NCBI GenBank assembly: GCA_031277155.1
Contig: JAITMW010000116.1
Coordinates: forward strand, 1 to 18,804
From: Clostridiales bacterium
GTDB taxonomy: Bacteria > Bacillota > Clostridia > Lachnospirales > WRAX01
Direction of reading: 5' to 3'
DNA: 18,804 nucleotides
Of this stretch, positions 5,771-13,019 are shown one piece after another. Within the stretch, counting starts at the first letter, position 1; the number at the start of each line of letters is the position of its first letter. The position numbers were made by a program, and so were the translations under genes. Below the pieces are notes generated by a model, which did not search any database, was not told where the DNA came from, and was given only the letters and a program-made list of their open reading frames with translations.

Positions 5771-6904
5771 ATGATTACTTTCGGAAGAGCCGCGGCGGTG
5801 GTCAGCCCTGCCGCAATAGCAAATAATATCGGCGCCGTGCGCAGAATGGTCGGCCCAAAGGTGCGCATAATGGCCGTGGTAAAGGCCAATGGCTATGGCC
5901 ACGGCATTTACGAGGCTTCGCGGGCGGCGCTTGAGGCGGGCGCGGACTGGCTGGGCGTGGCCACCGTCACAGAGGGCGTGTTTTTGCGCCGCTGGGATAT
6001 TATGGTGCCCATTTTGGTACTTAGCCCGGCCTTTGAAGAAGAATACGAAAATATCATTTTAAACAACCTGGCCTCCACAATTTTCAACCTGGAAACGGCC
6101 AAAAAGCTGGCCCATGTGGCGGGATATCTGGAGCGCGCGGCCAATGTACATATAAAGATTGACACCGGGATGAACCGCGTGGGCTATACGGGCCGCCCGG
6201 AAGACATTGCCGCCGAAATTACCGAAATTTCCCGCCTTGACGGCATTGTGATACAGGGCGCATATTCCCATTTTGCCGCGTCCGACAGCAATGCCGAATT
6301 TACAACGGAACAATTTGCCCGCTTCATGCATATAATAGAGGTGTTGGAGAATTTTGGTCTACATATCCCTATAAAGCATATTTCAAATTCTGGCGGCATC
6401 CTGGGATATCCCCGGTGCAATTTGGACATGGTGCGCGCGGGCGTGCTGATATATGGCCTTGCGCCAAATTCGCTGTCCGAAGGAGCCACAGAGCTTGCGC
6501 GGCTGGGTTTTGTACCCGCGCTGACGCTTAAAAGCCGCGTGGCCCACGTGAAAACAGTGAAGGCGGGCGAAACGGTGGGCTATAGCCGCAATTTTGCCGC
6601 CCCGCGTGATATTGTTGTGGCCAGCGTGCCCATCGGTTATGGAGACGGCCTTTCGCGCCAGCTAAGCAATCGGGGTCGCGTGCTGATAAACGGCGTATTT
6701 TGCGACATCATCGGCAATGTGTGCATGGACCAATTTATGGTTGACGCAACCCACGCAAACGCCAAGCTGCGCGACGAGGTTATCATCATCGGCCAAAGCG
6801 GGGAAAATCGCATTTGGGCCGAGGATGTGGCCGCGTGGCAGGGCTCAATCAATTATGAAGTGGCCACGGCAATTTCTGAAAGAGTCGCCAGGTTTTATGT
6901 ATAA
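5771..6904 (+). CDS. alr: Alanine racemase
   Basis: The 377-residue cytoplasmic, PLP-dependent enzyme interconverts L- and D-alanine, supplying D-Ala for peptidoglycan. The PLP lysine is Lys38 in the signature VVKANGYGHG (36-45). The second catalytic residue is Tyr271 in ETVGYSRNF. VPIGYGDGL (286-294) and the substrate-site CMDQFMVD (318-325) are also present. Length and motif order are normal for a full-length Alr. ATG 5771 follows AGGAGAG with suitable spacing, 18 bp after the GerS-like gene, indicating co-transcription. Downstream lie a 14-bp perfect palindrome and an EndoA-type toxin gene. In C. difficile the gerS-linked racemase is Alr2. Which housekeeping or sporulation role this copy plays cannot be told here. 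Confidence 0.96.
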   Translation: MITFGRAAAVVSPAAIANNIGAVRRMVGPKVRIMAVVKANGYGHGIYEASRAALEAGADWLGVATVTEGVFLRRWDIMVPILVLSPAFEEEYENIILNNLASTIFNLETAKKLAHVAGYLERAANVHIKIDTGMNRVGYTGRPEDIAAEITEISRLDGIVIQGAYSHFAASDSNAEFTTEQFARFMHIIEVLENFGLHIPIKHISNSGGILGYPRCNLDMVRAGVLIYGLAPNSLSEGATELARLGFVPALTLKSRVAHVKTVKAGETVGYSRNFAAPRDIVVASVPIGYGDGLSRQLSNRGRVLINGVFCDIIGNVCMDQFMVDATHANAKLRDEVIIIGQSGENRIWAEDVAAWQGSINYEVATAISERVARFYV

Positions 6905-6906
6905 TC

Positions 6907-6920
6907 ACGCGATATCGCGT
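6907..6920. promoter_or_regulatory. 14-bp perfect palindrome upstream of the MazF-type gene
   Basis: ACGCGATATCGCGT is fully self-complementary. It starts 2 bp after the alr stop codon and lies 55 bp before the toxin start. It could be an operator for a dimeric regulator or a chance palindrome; no U-tract follows, so it is not a terminator. Confidence 0.35.
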
Positions 6921-6975
6921 TAATACTAGACATGTAGCCAAATTCCATTAGATTTTGTAATCGGAGAGTGAGGAC

Positions 6976-7320
6976 ATGTTGGTTAAACGCGGCGACATTT
7001 TTTATGCGGATTTAAGCCCCGTCATAGGCAGCGAGCAAGGCGGCGTGCGCCCTGTGCTGATTGTACAAAACGACGTGGGAAACAAATACAGCCCCACCAT
7101 CATCTGCGCGGCCATCACCAGCCAGATAGGCAAAGCAAAGCTGCCCACACATATTGAAATAGACTGCACCAAAGCCGCCCTTGTCAAGGATTCGGTGGTG
7201 CTGTTAGAGCAAGTGCGCACCGTTGATAAAAAACGCCTGCGCGAGAAAATTTGCCATGTGGACGACGCCTTTATGAACAGAGTGGACAGGGCCCTGCGTG
7301 TTAGTTTTGGACTTGGTTGA
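6976..7320 (+). CDS. mazF: MazF/EndoA-type mRNA endoribonuclease (type II toxin)
   Basis: The 114-residue cytoplasmic RNase is of the PemK/MazF family and closely follows Bacillus subtilis EndoA (NdoA), which cleaves mRNA at UACAU. The N-terminal VKRGDIFYADLSPVIGSEQG, the QGGVRPVLIVQND block with Arg25, and AAITSQ with Thr48 place the two catalytic residues at the same positions as in EndoA. ATG 6976 follows GGAGAGTGAGG. In B. subtilis the order is alr, antitoxin ndoAI, toxin ndoA. Here the 71-bp alr-toxin gap has no room for the antitoxin, and none lies downstream. The toxin may therefore be neutralised by a distant antitoxin or act as a solitary RNase. A terminator follows at 7378. Confidence 0.93.
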   Translation: MLVKRGDIFYADLSPVIGSEQGGVRPVLIVQNDVGNKYSPTIICAAITSQIGKAKLPTHIEIDCTKAALVKDSVVLLEQVRTVDKKRLREKICHVDDAFMNRVDRALRVSFGLG

Positions 7321-7377
7321 ATACATAACAGGGCAAATGGAATTGAGAATGGAAAATTGAGAATTTAAGATTTAAAG

Positions 7378-7401
7378 CCGCCGGAAGATTCGGCGGTTTT
7401 T
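7378..7401 (+). terminator. Intrinsic terminator after the MazF-type gene
   Basis: CCGCCG (7378-7383), a 7-nt loop, CGGCGG (7391-7396) and five T residues form a standard Rho-independent terminator 58 bp after the toxin stop codon. Confidence 0.75.
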
Positions 7402-7422
7402 GCGCTTGACTTGTTGAAGCGG

Positions 7423-7505
7423 TGCCGGGTAAACCCGGCTAAAGTAACGGTTCAAACCGCAAATTTCGGACTTGCAGTCCTTACTTCAGCCGGGTTTACC
7501 CGGCA
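7423..7505. repeat. Interspersed palindromic repeat (family A, copy 1)
   Basis: Perfect 18-bp inverted termini (TGCCGGGTAAACCCGGCT at 7423-7440 and its complement at 7488-7505) continue inward as AAGTAA/TTACTT. The centre holds a small hairpin, GGACT-TGC-AGTCC. A related copy lies at 14150-14206, so this is a dispersed element. It is non-coding. Confidence 0.8.
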
Positions 7506-7540
7506 AGGCCCCTGCCCTGCATTGACGCATCGGCAAATTT

Positions 7541-7568
7541 AAGGCCGCCGATATTTGTCGGCGGCCTT
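7541..7568. terminator. Hairpin terminator between converging genes
   Basis: The 11-bp stem AAGGCCGCCGA/TCGGCGGCCTT is followed by TTT on the plus strand. It lies 18 bp from the stop codon of the minus-strand SLH gene, for which its minus-strand side gives only a weak T-rich tail. It probably works for both directions in this convergent region. Confidence 0.65.
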
Positions 7569-7585
7569 TTTATGTTTGCATATGT

Positions 7586-9715
7586 CTACCCCACAAGGTC
7601 AAACAATCGCAGCATCGTAGCAATGCTCTGCTCCCGCGTATACGAGCCCTGCGGCATAAACATCCCATCGCCAATGCTGCCCATAATGCCCGCCGCCTGC
7701 ACCTGGCCCACGGCCTCCGCGGCCCAAGGCCCAATGCTGGCATTGTCATTAAATGCGGCCGCCTGCGGCGCCAGTGGCAGTCCCATTGCGCCGGCCAAAC
7801 GGGCCAGCATGGTGGCTGCCTGTTCCCGGGTGACGGTGTTATACGGCGCGAAATTGCCCCCGCCAACACCCTGCACCACGCCTAAAGCACCCATTTTTTG
7901 CACATTGATGTCGGTAGTGTCGTTAAAATGCGCGCGGCTTGTAATTTCATACCCCATCACGGCCTCATACAGCTGCACCGAAAGGGCGGCAAATTCCGCA
8001 CGAGTTGTCGCGCGGGTATAATTTCCGCGCAGATGTTGCGGCACAAGCCCAAGGGCAATTGCGTCGCTCACAATCTCCTGCGCCCATGGCGATGGCTGCT
8101 GGCCCGGCTGTACTGGCTCGGGCGTCGGCGCAGGCGTCGGCGCCGGTGTGGGCGTCGGCGTTGCCGCGGTAAAGTTCACAACCGGGCTAAGGCTGGAATC
8201 CAACCTGCCGCTGCCGCCCAAAGCCCTAACCTGCACATTGTAATGTCCGGGGGCAAGCCCCAGCGCACTTAATGAGAAATGCGTAGCCACCGTTGGCAGA
8301 GAGCGTGCCACGCCGCCTACATAAACCACATATCCTTCAGAATTGGGCACACCGTCCCAAAACAGCACATTGCCTTGAAGATGCGCATTTGTCGGCACGG
8401 CCACAGCCGTCGGCGTTGGTGCCGGCGTCGGCGTTGGTGCCGGCCTTGGTGTAGGCGTCGGCCGCGGTGTAGGCGTTGGCACGGGCGTCCCCGTCACTGT
8501 TGCCACCACCGATGCCGTGGCTCCTGCCGTCGATATGGCCGTAATTGTGGCGCTGCCCGGCCCAATGGCCGTCACAAAGCCGCTTTGGTCAACTGTGGCC
8601 ACGCTGTGGTTGCTTGATGTCCATGCCGCTGCCCAATCCCAGCCTGTGTGCCACCATGCCGAGGTCCAAAGCTGCCGCGTTTGCCCCGGATGAAGGACAA
8701 AATTGCCGGCGGGGTGGATTGTCATGCCCGTATAGTGATGATATCGCGTCCAAGTTGCGGCATTGCTCCACGGGCCGCGGGTTACACCGCCGTCATTGGT
8801 CAGCCTTGCCCGAAGTGTGATAGTGCCGCCAAAGTGCAAGTGGTATGCTATATGCGAGGGCAAATGGAAAGAGCCCGTTTGGTGTGATGGCACAGGCCCC
8901 GAAAACAATACCGCGTCACCATGGCCCTGATGGATTGTAATGACTGTAGATGATGTCCAATTGGTCATGGAAACGCTGTAATGCAATGTGTTTCCCGATA
9001 TCCAAATGGTTGGCGCGGGCAATGCCGCGGTGCCGTGCGTAAAGGTTATTGTTCCGAGGTTGCTGGAAGGCCCGGTGATATGTCCATACGTAAAGCGCAC
9101 CTGGATTGTGTATGTGCCATGGCTTAGCCCCCAATCCCGAAATATATTACGCAAATTAAAAGCGGCGGTTCCGCTTATATCACTTAACCGGTGACTAACT
9201 CGGTTGTTCCAGCCGTCCCATGTCACTTCAAGCCAGGCGCCGGAAGGTACACCCGACGGCATGGTAACATGCACCCAATCCCCGGTTATCCAAGCATTTG
9301 GAGTAGGCAATGTTGTTACGCCGGCGCCGTGTGACGTCCAAGTGCTGGCAGCGGTACCGAAAGAGCTTTGGACTGAAACTTGATTCACCGGGTCCCAAAC
9401 AGTGACCCTTGCGGTAATTGTGTATGTTCCCGCTTGAAAATCATGATGAGACAAAGTGAGTTGGCCCGACCAACGGGTGGCGCTAATCGAATCCCAAAGC
9501 CTCGCCACACCATTAAAATAAAAAGTGATACTACCAGAAGTTACATAGGCGGGAAAGGGAAATTGCGTGACGCTCCAAGTCAATATATCTCCCGATATGG
9601 AAATATGCGGCGCATGTGGCGTAACCGTCTGCGCCTGCACAGGCGCGGGCGCCGCAACCAAACCCGTCAACATCATGGTCATGGCCAAAAATATGGCCAA
9701 AAGTTTACGCTTCAT
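7586..9715 (-). CDS. Exported SLH-domain protein with Ig-like modules
   Basis: The 709-residue cell-surface protein has a signal peptide with a hydrophobic core at 5-22 and probable cleavage after VQA (28). Three related modules of about 95 residues follow (33-128, 134-226, 229-323), each opening with a P-x-I-x-ISG-like strand. Next come a Big_2-like bacterial Ig domain (329-408; WTSSNHSVATVDQSG), a Pro-Thr linker (411-436), a fibronectin-like module (438-517), and a second Pro-Thr linker. Three SLH repeats (about 541-588, 596-645, 654-709; TRAE/TREQ motifs) should bind the secondary cell wall polymer. ATG 9715 follows AAGGGGG. The modules are rich in Trp and His. No enzyme domain is seen, so adhesion or a structural role is likely. 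It is transcribed alone. Confidence 0.92.
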   Translation of the reverse strand: MKRKLLAIFLAMTMMLTGLVAAPAPVQAQTVTPHAPHISISGDILTWSVTQFPFPAYVTSGSITFYFNGVARLWDSISATRWSGQLTLSHHDFQAGTYTITARVTVWDPVNQVSVQSSFGTAASTWTSHGAGVTTLPTPNAWITGDWVHVTMPSGVPSGAWLEVTWDGWNNRVSHRLSDISGTAAFNLRNIFRDWGLSHGTYTIQVRFTYGHITGPSSNLGTITFTHGTAALPAPTIWISGNTLHYSVSMTNWTSSTVITIHQGHGDAVLFSGPVPSHQTGSFHLPSHIAYHLHFGGTITLRARLTNDGGVTRGPWSNAATWTRYHHYTGMTIHPAGNFVLHPGQTRQLWTSAWWHTGWDWAAAWTSSNHSVATVDQSGFVTAIGPGSATITAISTAGATASVVATVTGTPVPTPTPRPTPTPRPAPTPTPAPTPTAVAVPTNAHLQGNVLFWDGVPNSEGYVVYVGGVARSLPTVATHFSLSALGLAPGHYNVQVRALGGSGRLDSSLSPVVNFTAATPTPTPAPTPAPTPEPVQPGQQPSPWAQEIVSDAIALGLVPQHLRGNYTRATTRAEFAALSVQLYEAVMGYEITSRAHFNDTTDINVQKMGALGVVQGVGGGNFAPYNTVTREQAATMLARLAGAMGLPLAPQAAAFNDNASIGPWAAEAVGQVQAAGIMGSIGDGMFMPQGSYTREQSIATMLRLFDLVG

Positions 9716-10046
9716 AAAAAACCCCCTTCAATAATGTATTGTAGACCTGTCTTAAAATCTGCCTGCAATTAAGCAATTCCTGCTATTTCGCATGATACTC
9801 TGCCATTTTGGGCGGCATGACGCCGCCCCTACATGTCCCCCGGGCGGCATGACGCCGCCCCTACACGTCCCGGGTGGTTATTTCCGGTGACAGCACGCAC
9901 TAAAAGCAACAACGCGCCTAAAGCAACAGCTTTAAAGCAGACCTAACAAATATTACCACATCCATTGCTATTGCAACAATGAATAAAGAATAGCTCCAAC
10001 CGGCGATTGGAATTATTCATTATTCATTACTCATTATTCATTATAT
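9716..10046. other. 331-bp intergenic region made mostly of repeats
   Basis: No gene is seen here. It holds two palindromic repeats (9810-9833 and 9842-9865), an imperfect hairpin (GAATAGCTCCAA/TTGGAATTATTC, about 9988-10020) and an ATTCATT-rich direct repeat tract. On the minus strand a TACAAT about 30 bp before the SLH ribosome binding site could be its -10 box, but no good -35 accompanies it. Confidence 0.6.
9810..9865. repeat. Two tandem copies of a short REP-like palindrome
   Basis: GGGCGGCATGACGCCGCCCC followed by TACA occurs at 9810-9833 and 9842-9865, separated by 8 bp. A third copy directly follows pyrF (18682). Related units with a different palindrome core but the same CGCCCCTACA tail occur at 14021 and 14111. 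Confidence 0.85.
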
Positions 10047-10049
10047 TCA
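10016..10049. repeat. ATTCATT-type simple repeat tract
   Basis: About five degenerate copies of a 6-8 bp unit (ATTCATT, ACTCATT) occur in a row, ending just before the DUF4321 stop codon. It is low-complexity sequence with no visible function. Confidence 0.55.
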
Positions 10050-10322
10050 TCTCCTGAAATAAATCAACAAAAACACCGCCGCCGTCACAACGCCCATCAC
10101 GGATATATTAAGCGTGAGGCCCAGAGTGATTTGTGTAAATAGGAGGTTTAGGCTGATGGCTTCCAGGCCAAAGCCCGCAGAATGGCCCAAAAAGCGCAAA
10201 AATCCCAGAAAATCTACGTTTTGGGAGAGGTGCGTGAAGAATTCTCCCACGAAAAAGCCTATCAACAGGCCCAACAGGGCAATTAAAATTATCATCCAAA
10301 TGCTTTTTTCTTTTCTGCGCAT
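10047..10322 (-). CDS. DUF4321 membrane protein
   Basis: The 91-residue protein has two hydrophobic segments. The first (about 10-27) is GLLIGFFVGEFF-like, and the second spans the last third and ends in LLIYFRR. The order of a basic N-terminus, a GLLIGxxxGE helix, a hydrophilic middle and a final helix matches DUF4321, a family of small clostridial membrane proteins without known function. The frame opens at a TTG at 10352, but GGAGGG lies 6 nt before ATG 10322, which is taken as the start. It is the last gene behind rnfB, 58 bp downstream, in the same direction. A small palindrome lies in that gap, so read-through from the Rnf operon is likely but not certain. Confidence 0.8.
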   Translation of the reverse strand: MRRKEKSIWMIILIALLGLLIGFFVGEFFTHLSQNVDFLGFLRFLGHSAGFGLEAISLNLLFTQITLGLTLNISVMGVVTAAVFLLIYFRR

Positions 10323-10360
10323 GGCTTGCCCTCCTTGGTTGTCTTGGGTCAACCGTCCTT

Positions 10361-10381
10361 ATACTAATCTAGAATTAGTAT
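10361..10381. repeat. Solo palindrome matching the MITE-like element ends
   Basis: ATACTAAT-CTAGA-ATTAGTAT overlaps the last base of the rnfB stop codon. Its reverse complement matches the first 17 bases of the element at 1719 exactly. It may be an internally deleted copy of that element. Confidence 0.6.
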
Positions 10382-11184
10382 TACCCGGCATTTTCGACTC
10401 GCGGGCCAACCACCCCGGTTGGACATTTTTCCGCACAAATACCGCACATCACACATTTATCATAATGCACAACTGCCAGATTGTCAACTACATTTATGGC
10501 GTCGTGGGGACAGTGCCTTTCGCATATCTTGCAGGCTATGCATCCGGCGGAGCAATTGGCGCGCACCAGCGGGCCGCGGTCGGTAGAATGGCACCCAACG
10601 CGTATTTTGGCCCGGACGGGCACCATTGTTATCAGGGCTTTTGGGCAGGCGGGTATGCACAGGCCGCAGGCCACACATTTGTCGGGGTTTATAACGGCTA
10701 TGGCATCTATGATGTCTATGGCGTCAAAGGGGCAAACCACAGCGCAGCTGCCGTGGCCCAAACAGCTGAAGGTGCAGGCTTTTGGGCCGCTGCCGGGCAT
10801 GAGGAAGGCGGCGTTGCAATTGTCAATGCCATTGTAGGCATAATGGATTTTGGAAGCGTTGTTGGTGCCATAGCAATGAACATAGGCGGTTTGCTTGTCC
10901 GCTTCGGCCTCTTGCACGCCCAAAATCTCGGACAATCTGGAGGACAGGTCCGGGCCGCCCACGGGACATTCATTGGTTTTGGCCTTGCCCTCAATCAGGG
11001 CCGTGGCAAAGCCGTCGCAGCCGGGCTGGCCGCAGGCGCCGCAATTGACGCCGGGCAGGGCTTCGCGTATGGCGATGAGGTTTTCGTTTTCTTTTACGGC
11101 AAAAATTCGGCCCACATAACCCAAAGCGCCGCCAAGCACAAGGCCCAGGGCGCCCAAGGCGGCGACTTGTATAAAAATCGACAT
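10381..11184 (-). CDS. rnfB: Rnf complex subunit B (ferredoxin-type iron-sulfur protein)
   Basis: The 267-residue subunit is thought to take electrons from reduced ferredoxin for the ion-pumping Rnf complex. An N-terminal membrane anchor (5-28) is followed by the Fes-type [4Fe-4S] domain with Cys48, 51, 56 and 73. Ferredoxin-like clusters follow: C137/141/147/151, C170/173/176/180, C211/215/218/221/225 and C244/247/250/254. This richness is normal for clostridial RnfB. ATG 11184 follows AAAGGGGGA, 18 bp after rnfA. It is the last Rnf gene of the operon (order C-D-G-E-A-B), with a DUF4321 gene behind it. Confidence 0.96.
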   Translation of the reverse strand: MSIFIQVAALGALGLVLGGALGYVGRIFAVKENENLIAIREALPGVNCGACGQPGCDGFATALIEGKAKTNECPVGGPDLSSRLSEILGVQEAEADKQTAYVHCYGTNNASKIHYAYNGIDNCNAAFLMPGSGPKACTFSCLGHGSCAVVCPFDAIDIIDAIAVINPDKCVACGLCIPACPKALITMVPVRAKIRVGCHSTDRGPLVRANCSAGCIACKICERHCPHDAINVVDNLAVVHYDKCVMCGICAEKCPTGVVGPRVENAG

Positions 11185-11202
11185 AATTGTTCCCCCTTTA
11201 TT

Positions 11203-11775
11203 TTAAATCAGTCCCGCAAATCCCAAAAATGCGATGGACATAAGCCCCGCCGCAATCAGCGCGATGGGAAAGCCGGCAAAAGCCTTTGGTATGTCGCATC
11301 GCTCTATACGTTCGCGCAGGCCGGCAAAAATAACGATGGCCAGCAAAAAGCCAAGGCCGGCACCCGTTGCGTGGACCACGGATTCTATAAAACCAAAGCC
11401 TTCGTTCATGTTTATCAGTACGGCGCCGATGATGGCGCAGTTTGTTGTAATAAGGGGCAGATATACGCCCATGGCGGAATATAATGTTGGGCTGGACTTT
11501 TTAAGGAACATTTCAACAACCTGCACAAGGGCCGCGATGATGACGATGAAGGCAATTATATGAAGATATTGCATGTTAAGCGGCACCAAAAAGAAGGTGT
11601 ATGCCATATATGATACCGCCGAAGACAGCGACAGCACGAAGGTGACGGCAAGACCCATGGATATGGCGGATTCCAGCTTTCTGGAGACCCCGATGAAGGG
11701 GCATATGCCCAAAAAGCGCGTCAGCACAAAATTGTTGACCACAGCGGCCGATAGGAACAGCAGAATAAGATTCAT
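11203..11775 (-). CDS. rnfA: Rnf complex subunit A
   Basis: The 190-residue integral membrane protein has about six helices and pairs with RnfE. Together they carry an iron-sulfur centre within the membrane and help form the ion and electron path. The two cysteines expected for it are present: Cys25 in FLGICPFIGVS and Cys113 in ITTNCAIIG. The start NLILLFLSAAVVNNFVL is typical of the family. ATG 11775 overlaps the rnfE stop by 4 bp, indicating translational coupling, and AAGGAGG precedes it inside rnfE. Confidence 0.97.
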   Translation of the reverse strand: MNLILLFLSAAVVNNFVLTRFLGICPFIGVSRKLESAISMGLAVTFVLSLSSAVSYMAYTFFLVPLNMQYLHIIAFIVIIAALVQVVEMFLKKSSPTLYSAMGVYLPLITTNCAIIGAVLINMNEGFGFIESVVHATGAGLGFLLAIVIFAGLRERIERCDIPKAFAGFPIALIAAGLMSIAFLGFAGLI

Positions 11776-12413
11776 GATGCGGCCTCCTTGCTATTGGATT
11801 TGGACTTGCGCTTTGCGCCAATATGGCGCAGACCGGCCATCATGGCACCCAATGTAAGAAAGGCACCCGGCGGCAATATTAAAAGCAGGGTATGGGGAAA
11901 GGCTTCCGGCATGGTGACGACGAAGGGGGTTTCGGCAAAAAGGGTGCCAAAGCCAAACAGCTCTCGAATGGCGGACAGCGACACAAGGGCAATTGTAAAG
12001 CCAAGGCCCATGCCAAGGGCATCAAAGGCAGAGCGTATGGGGCCGTTTTTAAAGGCGAAACTTTCGCCCCGGGCCAATATTATGCAGTTGACGGCTATGA
12101 GAGGCAGAAATATGCCCAGATTTGCGTGCAATACGGGTATAAAGGCTTCCACCAGCATATTTACGGCCGTGACGGCACCGGCGATGATTACCACAAAGCA
12201 GGGTATTCTGGCCTTGATGGGTATTATGCCGCGAAGCAGCGATATAAGCGTATTTGTCAAAAGCAGCACAAATGCCGTGGCCAAGCCCATACCCAGCCCG
12301 TTAAACACCGTGCCCGACACGGCAAGGGCGGGGCAAAGGGCGATGGCCTGGACGAAAATGGGGTTTTCGCTTATTATGCCGCGCTTTAGATAGCTTTTTA
12401 TATGAGTGGTCAT
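11772..12413 (-). CDS. rnfE: Rnf complex subunit E
   Basis: The 213-residue integral membrane protein is homologous to RnfA, in inverted topology. Cys27 in NPIFVQAIALCPALAVS and Cys110 in PLIAVNCIILARGE match the family's membrane iron-sulfur ligands. The length is normal. ATG 12413 is served by an AAGGAGG that overlaps the rnfG stop codon (12-bp gap), and its own end overlaps rnfA by 4 bp. Such close packing means one transcript. Confidence 0.97.
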   Translation of the reverse strand: MTTHIKSYLKRGIISENPIFVQAIALCPALAVSGTVFNGLGMGLATAFVLLLTNTLISLLRGIIPIKARIPCFVVIIAGAVTAVNMLVEAFIPVLHANLGIFLPLIAVNCIILARGESFAFKNGPIRSAFDALGMGLGFTIALVSLSAIRELFGFGTLFAETPFVVTMPEAFPHTLLLILPPGAFLTLGAMMAGLRHIGAKRKSKSNSKEAAS

Positions 12414-12425
12414 TGTTTGTCCTCC

Positions 12426-13019
12426 TTATTGCGGCAGATATCGGTGGATATTTGGCAAAACCGCGTTGTTTATGAATTCCAGGGCATCATTTACGCCGTC
12501 GGCTATCACCTGGACGGTTATTGTGGCACCTGTGATGGCCATAACTTCGTTGTCACCGGCCCGGCCGCGGGTCAGCACGCGTATGTCGCCTGTTGCGCCA
12601 ATAAATTGGTGTCTGTAGGTTTCATTTGTGATGCGAGAGCCAAGGCCCGGGGTTTCCGCGTGGGCGATGATGTCAAGGCCCGTTACTGCGCCGTCAAGGT
12701 CTATGCCCACAAGGAAAATCATGCGGTCCCAGCCTGTTACGGTCATTTGGGCCACAACGCCTATGGGCGCCGCGCCGCTATCAAAACCCACGGCATAGCT
12801 TAGTATGCTTGAAGCGGCGTCTTGAGGCGGCTCTGCATCCTCAGAAAAAACGGCGGCGCCGGGCAGGACATAGGACATGGACGCCAGGCGGGCTTGTTCG
12901 CGGGCATCGGCAATTACGTCTATGGTCAAAAGATTTGTGGCCGAAAGAATCAGGGTGAAGACGGCTGTGATGGCAAACAGGGCCAGCGCGGGCCGTATGA
13001 TGTCTTTTATGTTTTTCAT
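12426..13019 (-). CDS. rnfG: Rnf complex subunit G (FMN-binding)
   Basis: The 197-residue protein is anchored by one N-terminal helix (about 9-31), with an extracytoplasmic FMN-binding domain. The flavin is attached to a threonine in the motif TGATIT (163-168), expected at Thr168. AETPGLGSRI (121-130) is the other family signature. The position usually filled by Asp or Gln three residues before TGAT holds Met160 (VMAITGAT). Attachment needs an ApbE-type flavin transferase, whose gene is not in this window. The start overlaps rnfD by 4 bp, with AAAGGAGG before ATG 13019. Confidence 0.95.
   Translation of the reverse strand: MKNIKDIIRPALALFAITAVFTLILSATNLLTIDVIADAREQARLASMSYVLPGAAVFSEDAEPPQDAASSILSYAVGFDSGAAPIGVVAQMTVTGWDRMIFLVGIDLDGAVTGLDIIAHAETPGLGSRITNETYRHQFIGATGDIRVLTRGRAGDNEVMAITGATITVQVIADGVNDALEFINNAVLPNIHRYLPQ

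Noticed and set aside
6905..6975. Possible antitoxin gene between alr and the MazF-type toxin
   Set aside because: The gap is 71 bp with stops in the relevant frames, too short for a ribbon-helix-helix antitoxin.
7321..7585. Possible small RNA gene in the repeat-rich gap after the toxin gene
   Set aside because: The structure is fully explained by two terminators and a dispersed repeat, and no promoter was recognised.
10114..11484. 456-codon open frame on the plus strand opposite rnfB and rnfA
   Set aside because: It lies entirely antisense to well-supported Rnf genes, has no ribosome binding site, and its translation is a Gly/Ala-rich shadow of a GC-biased gene.
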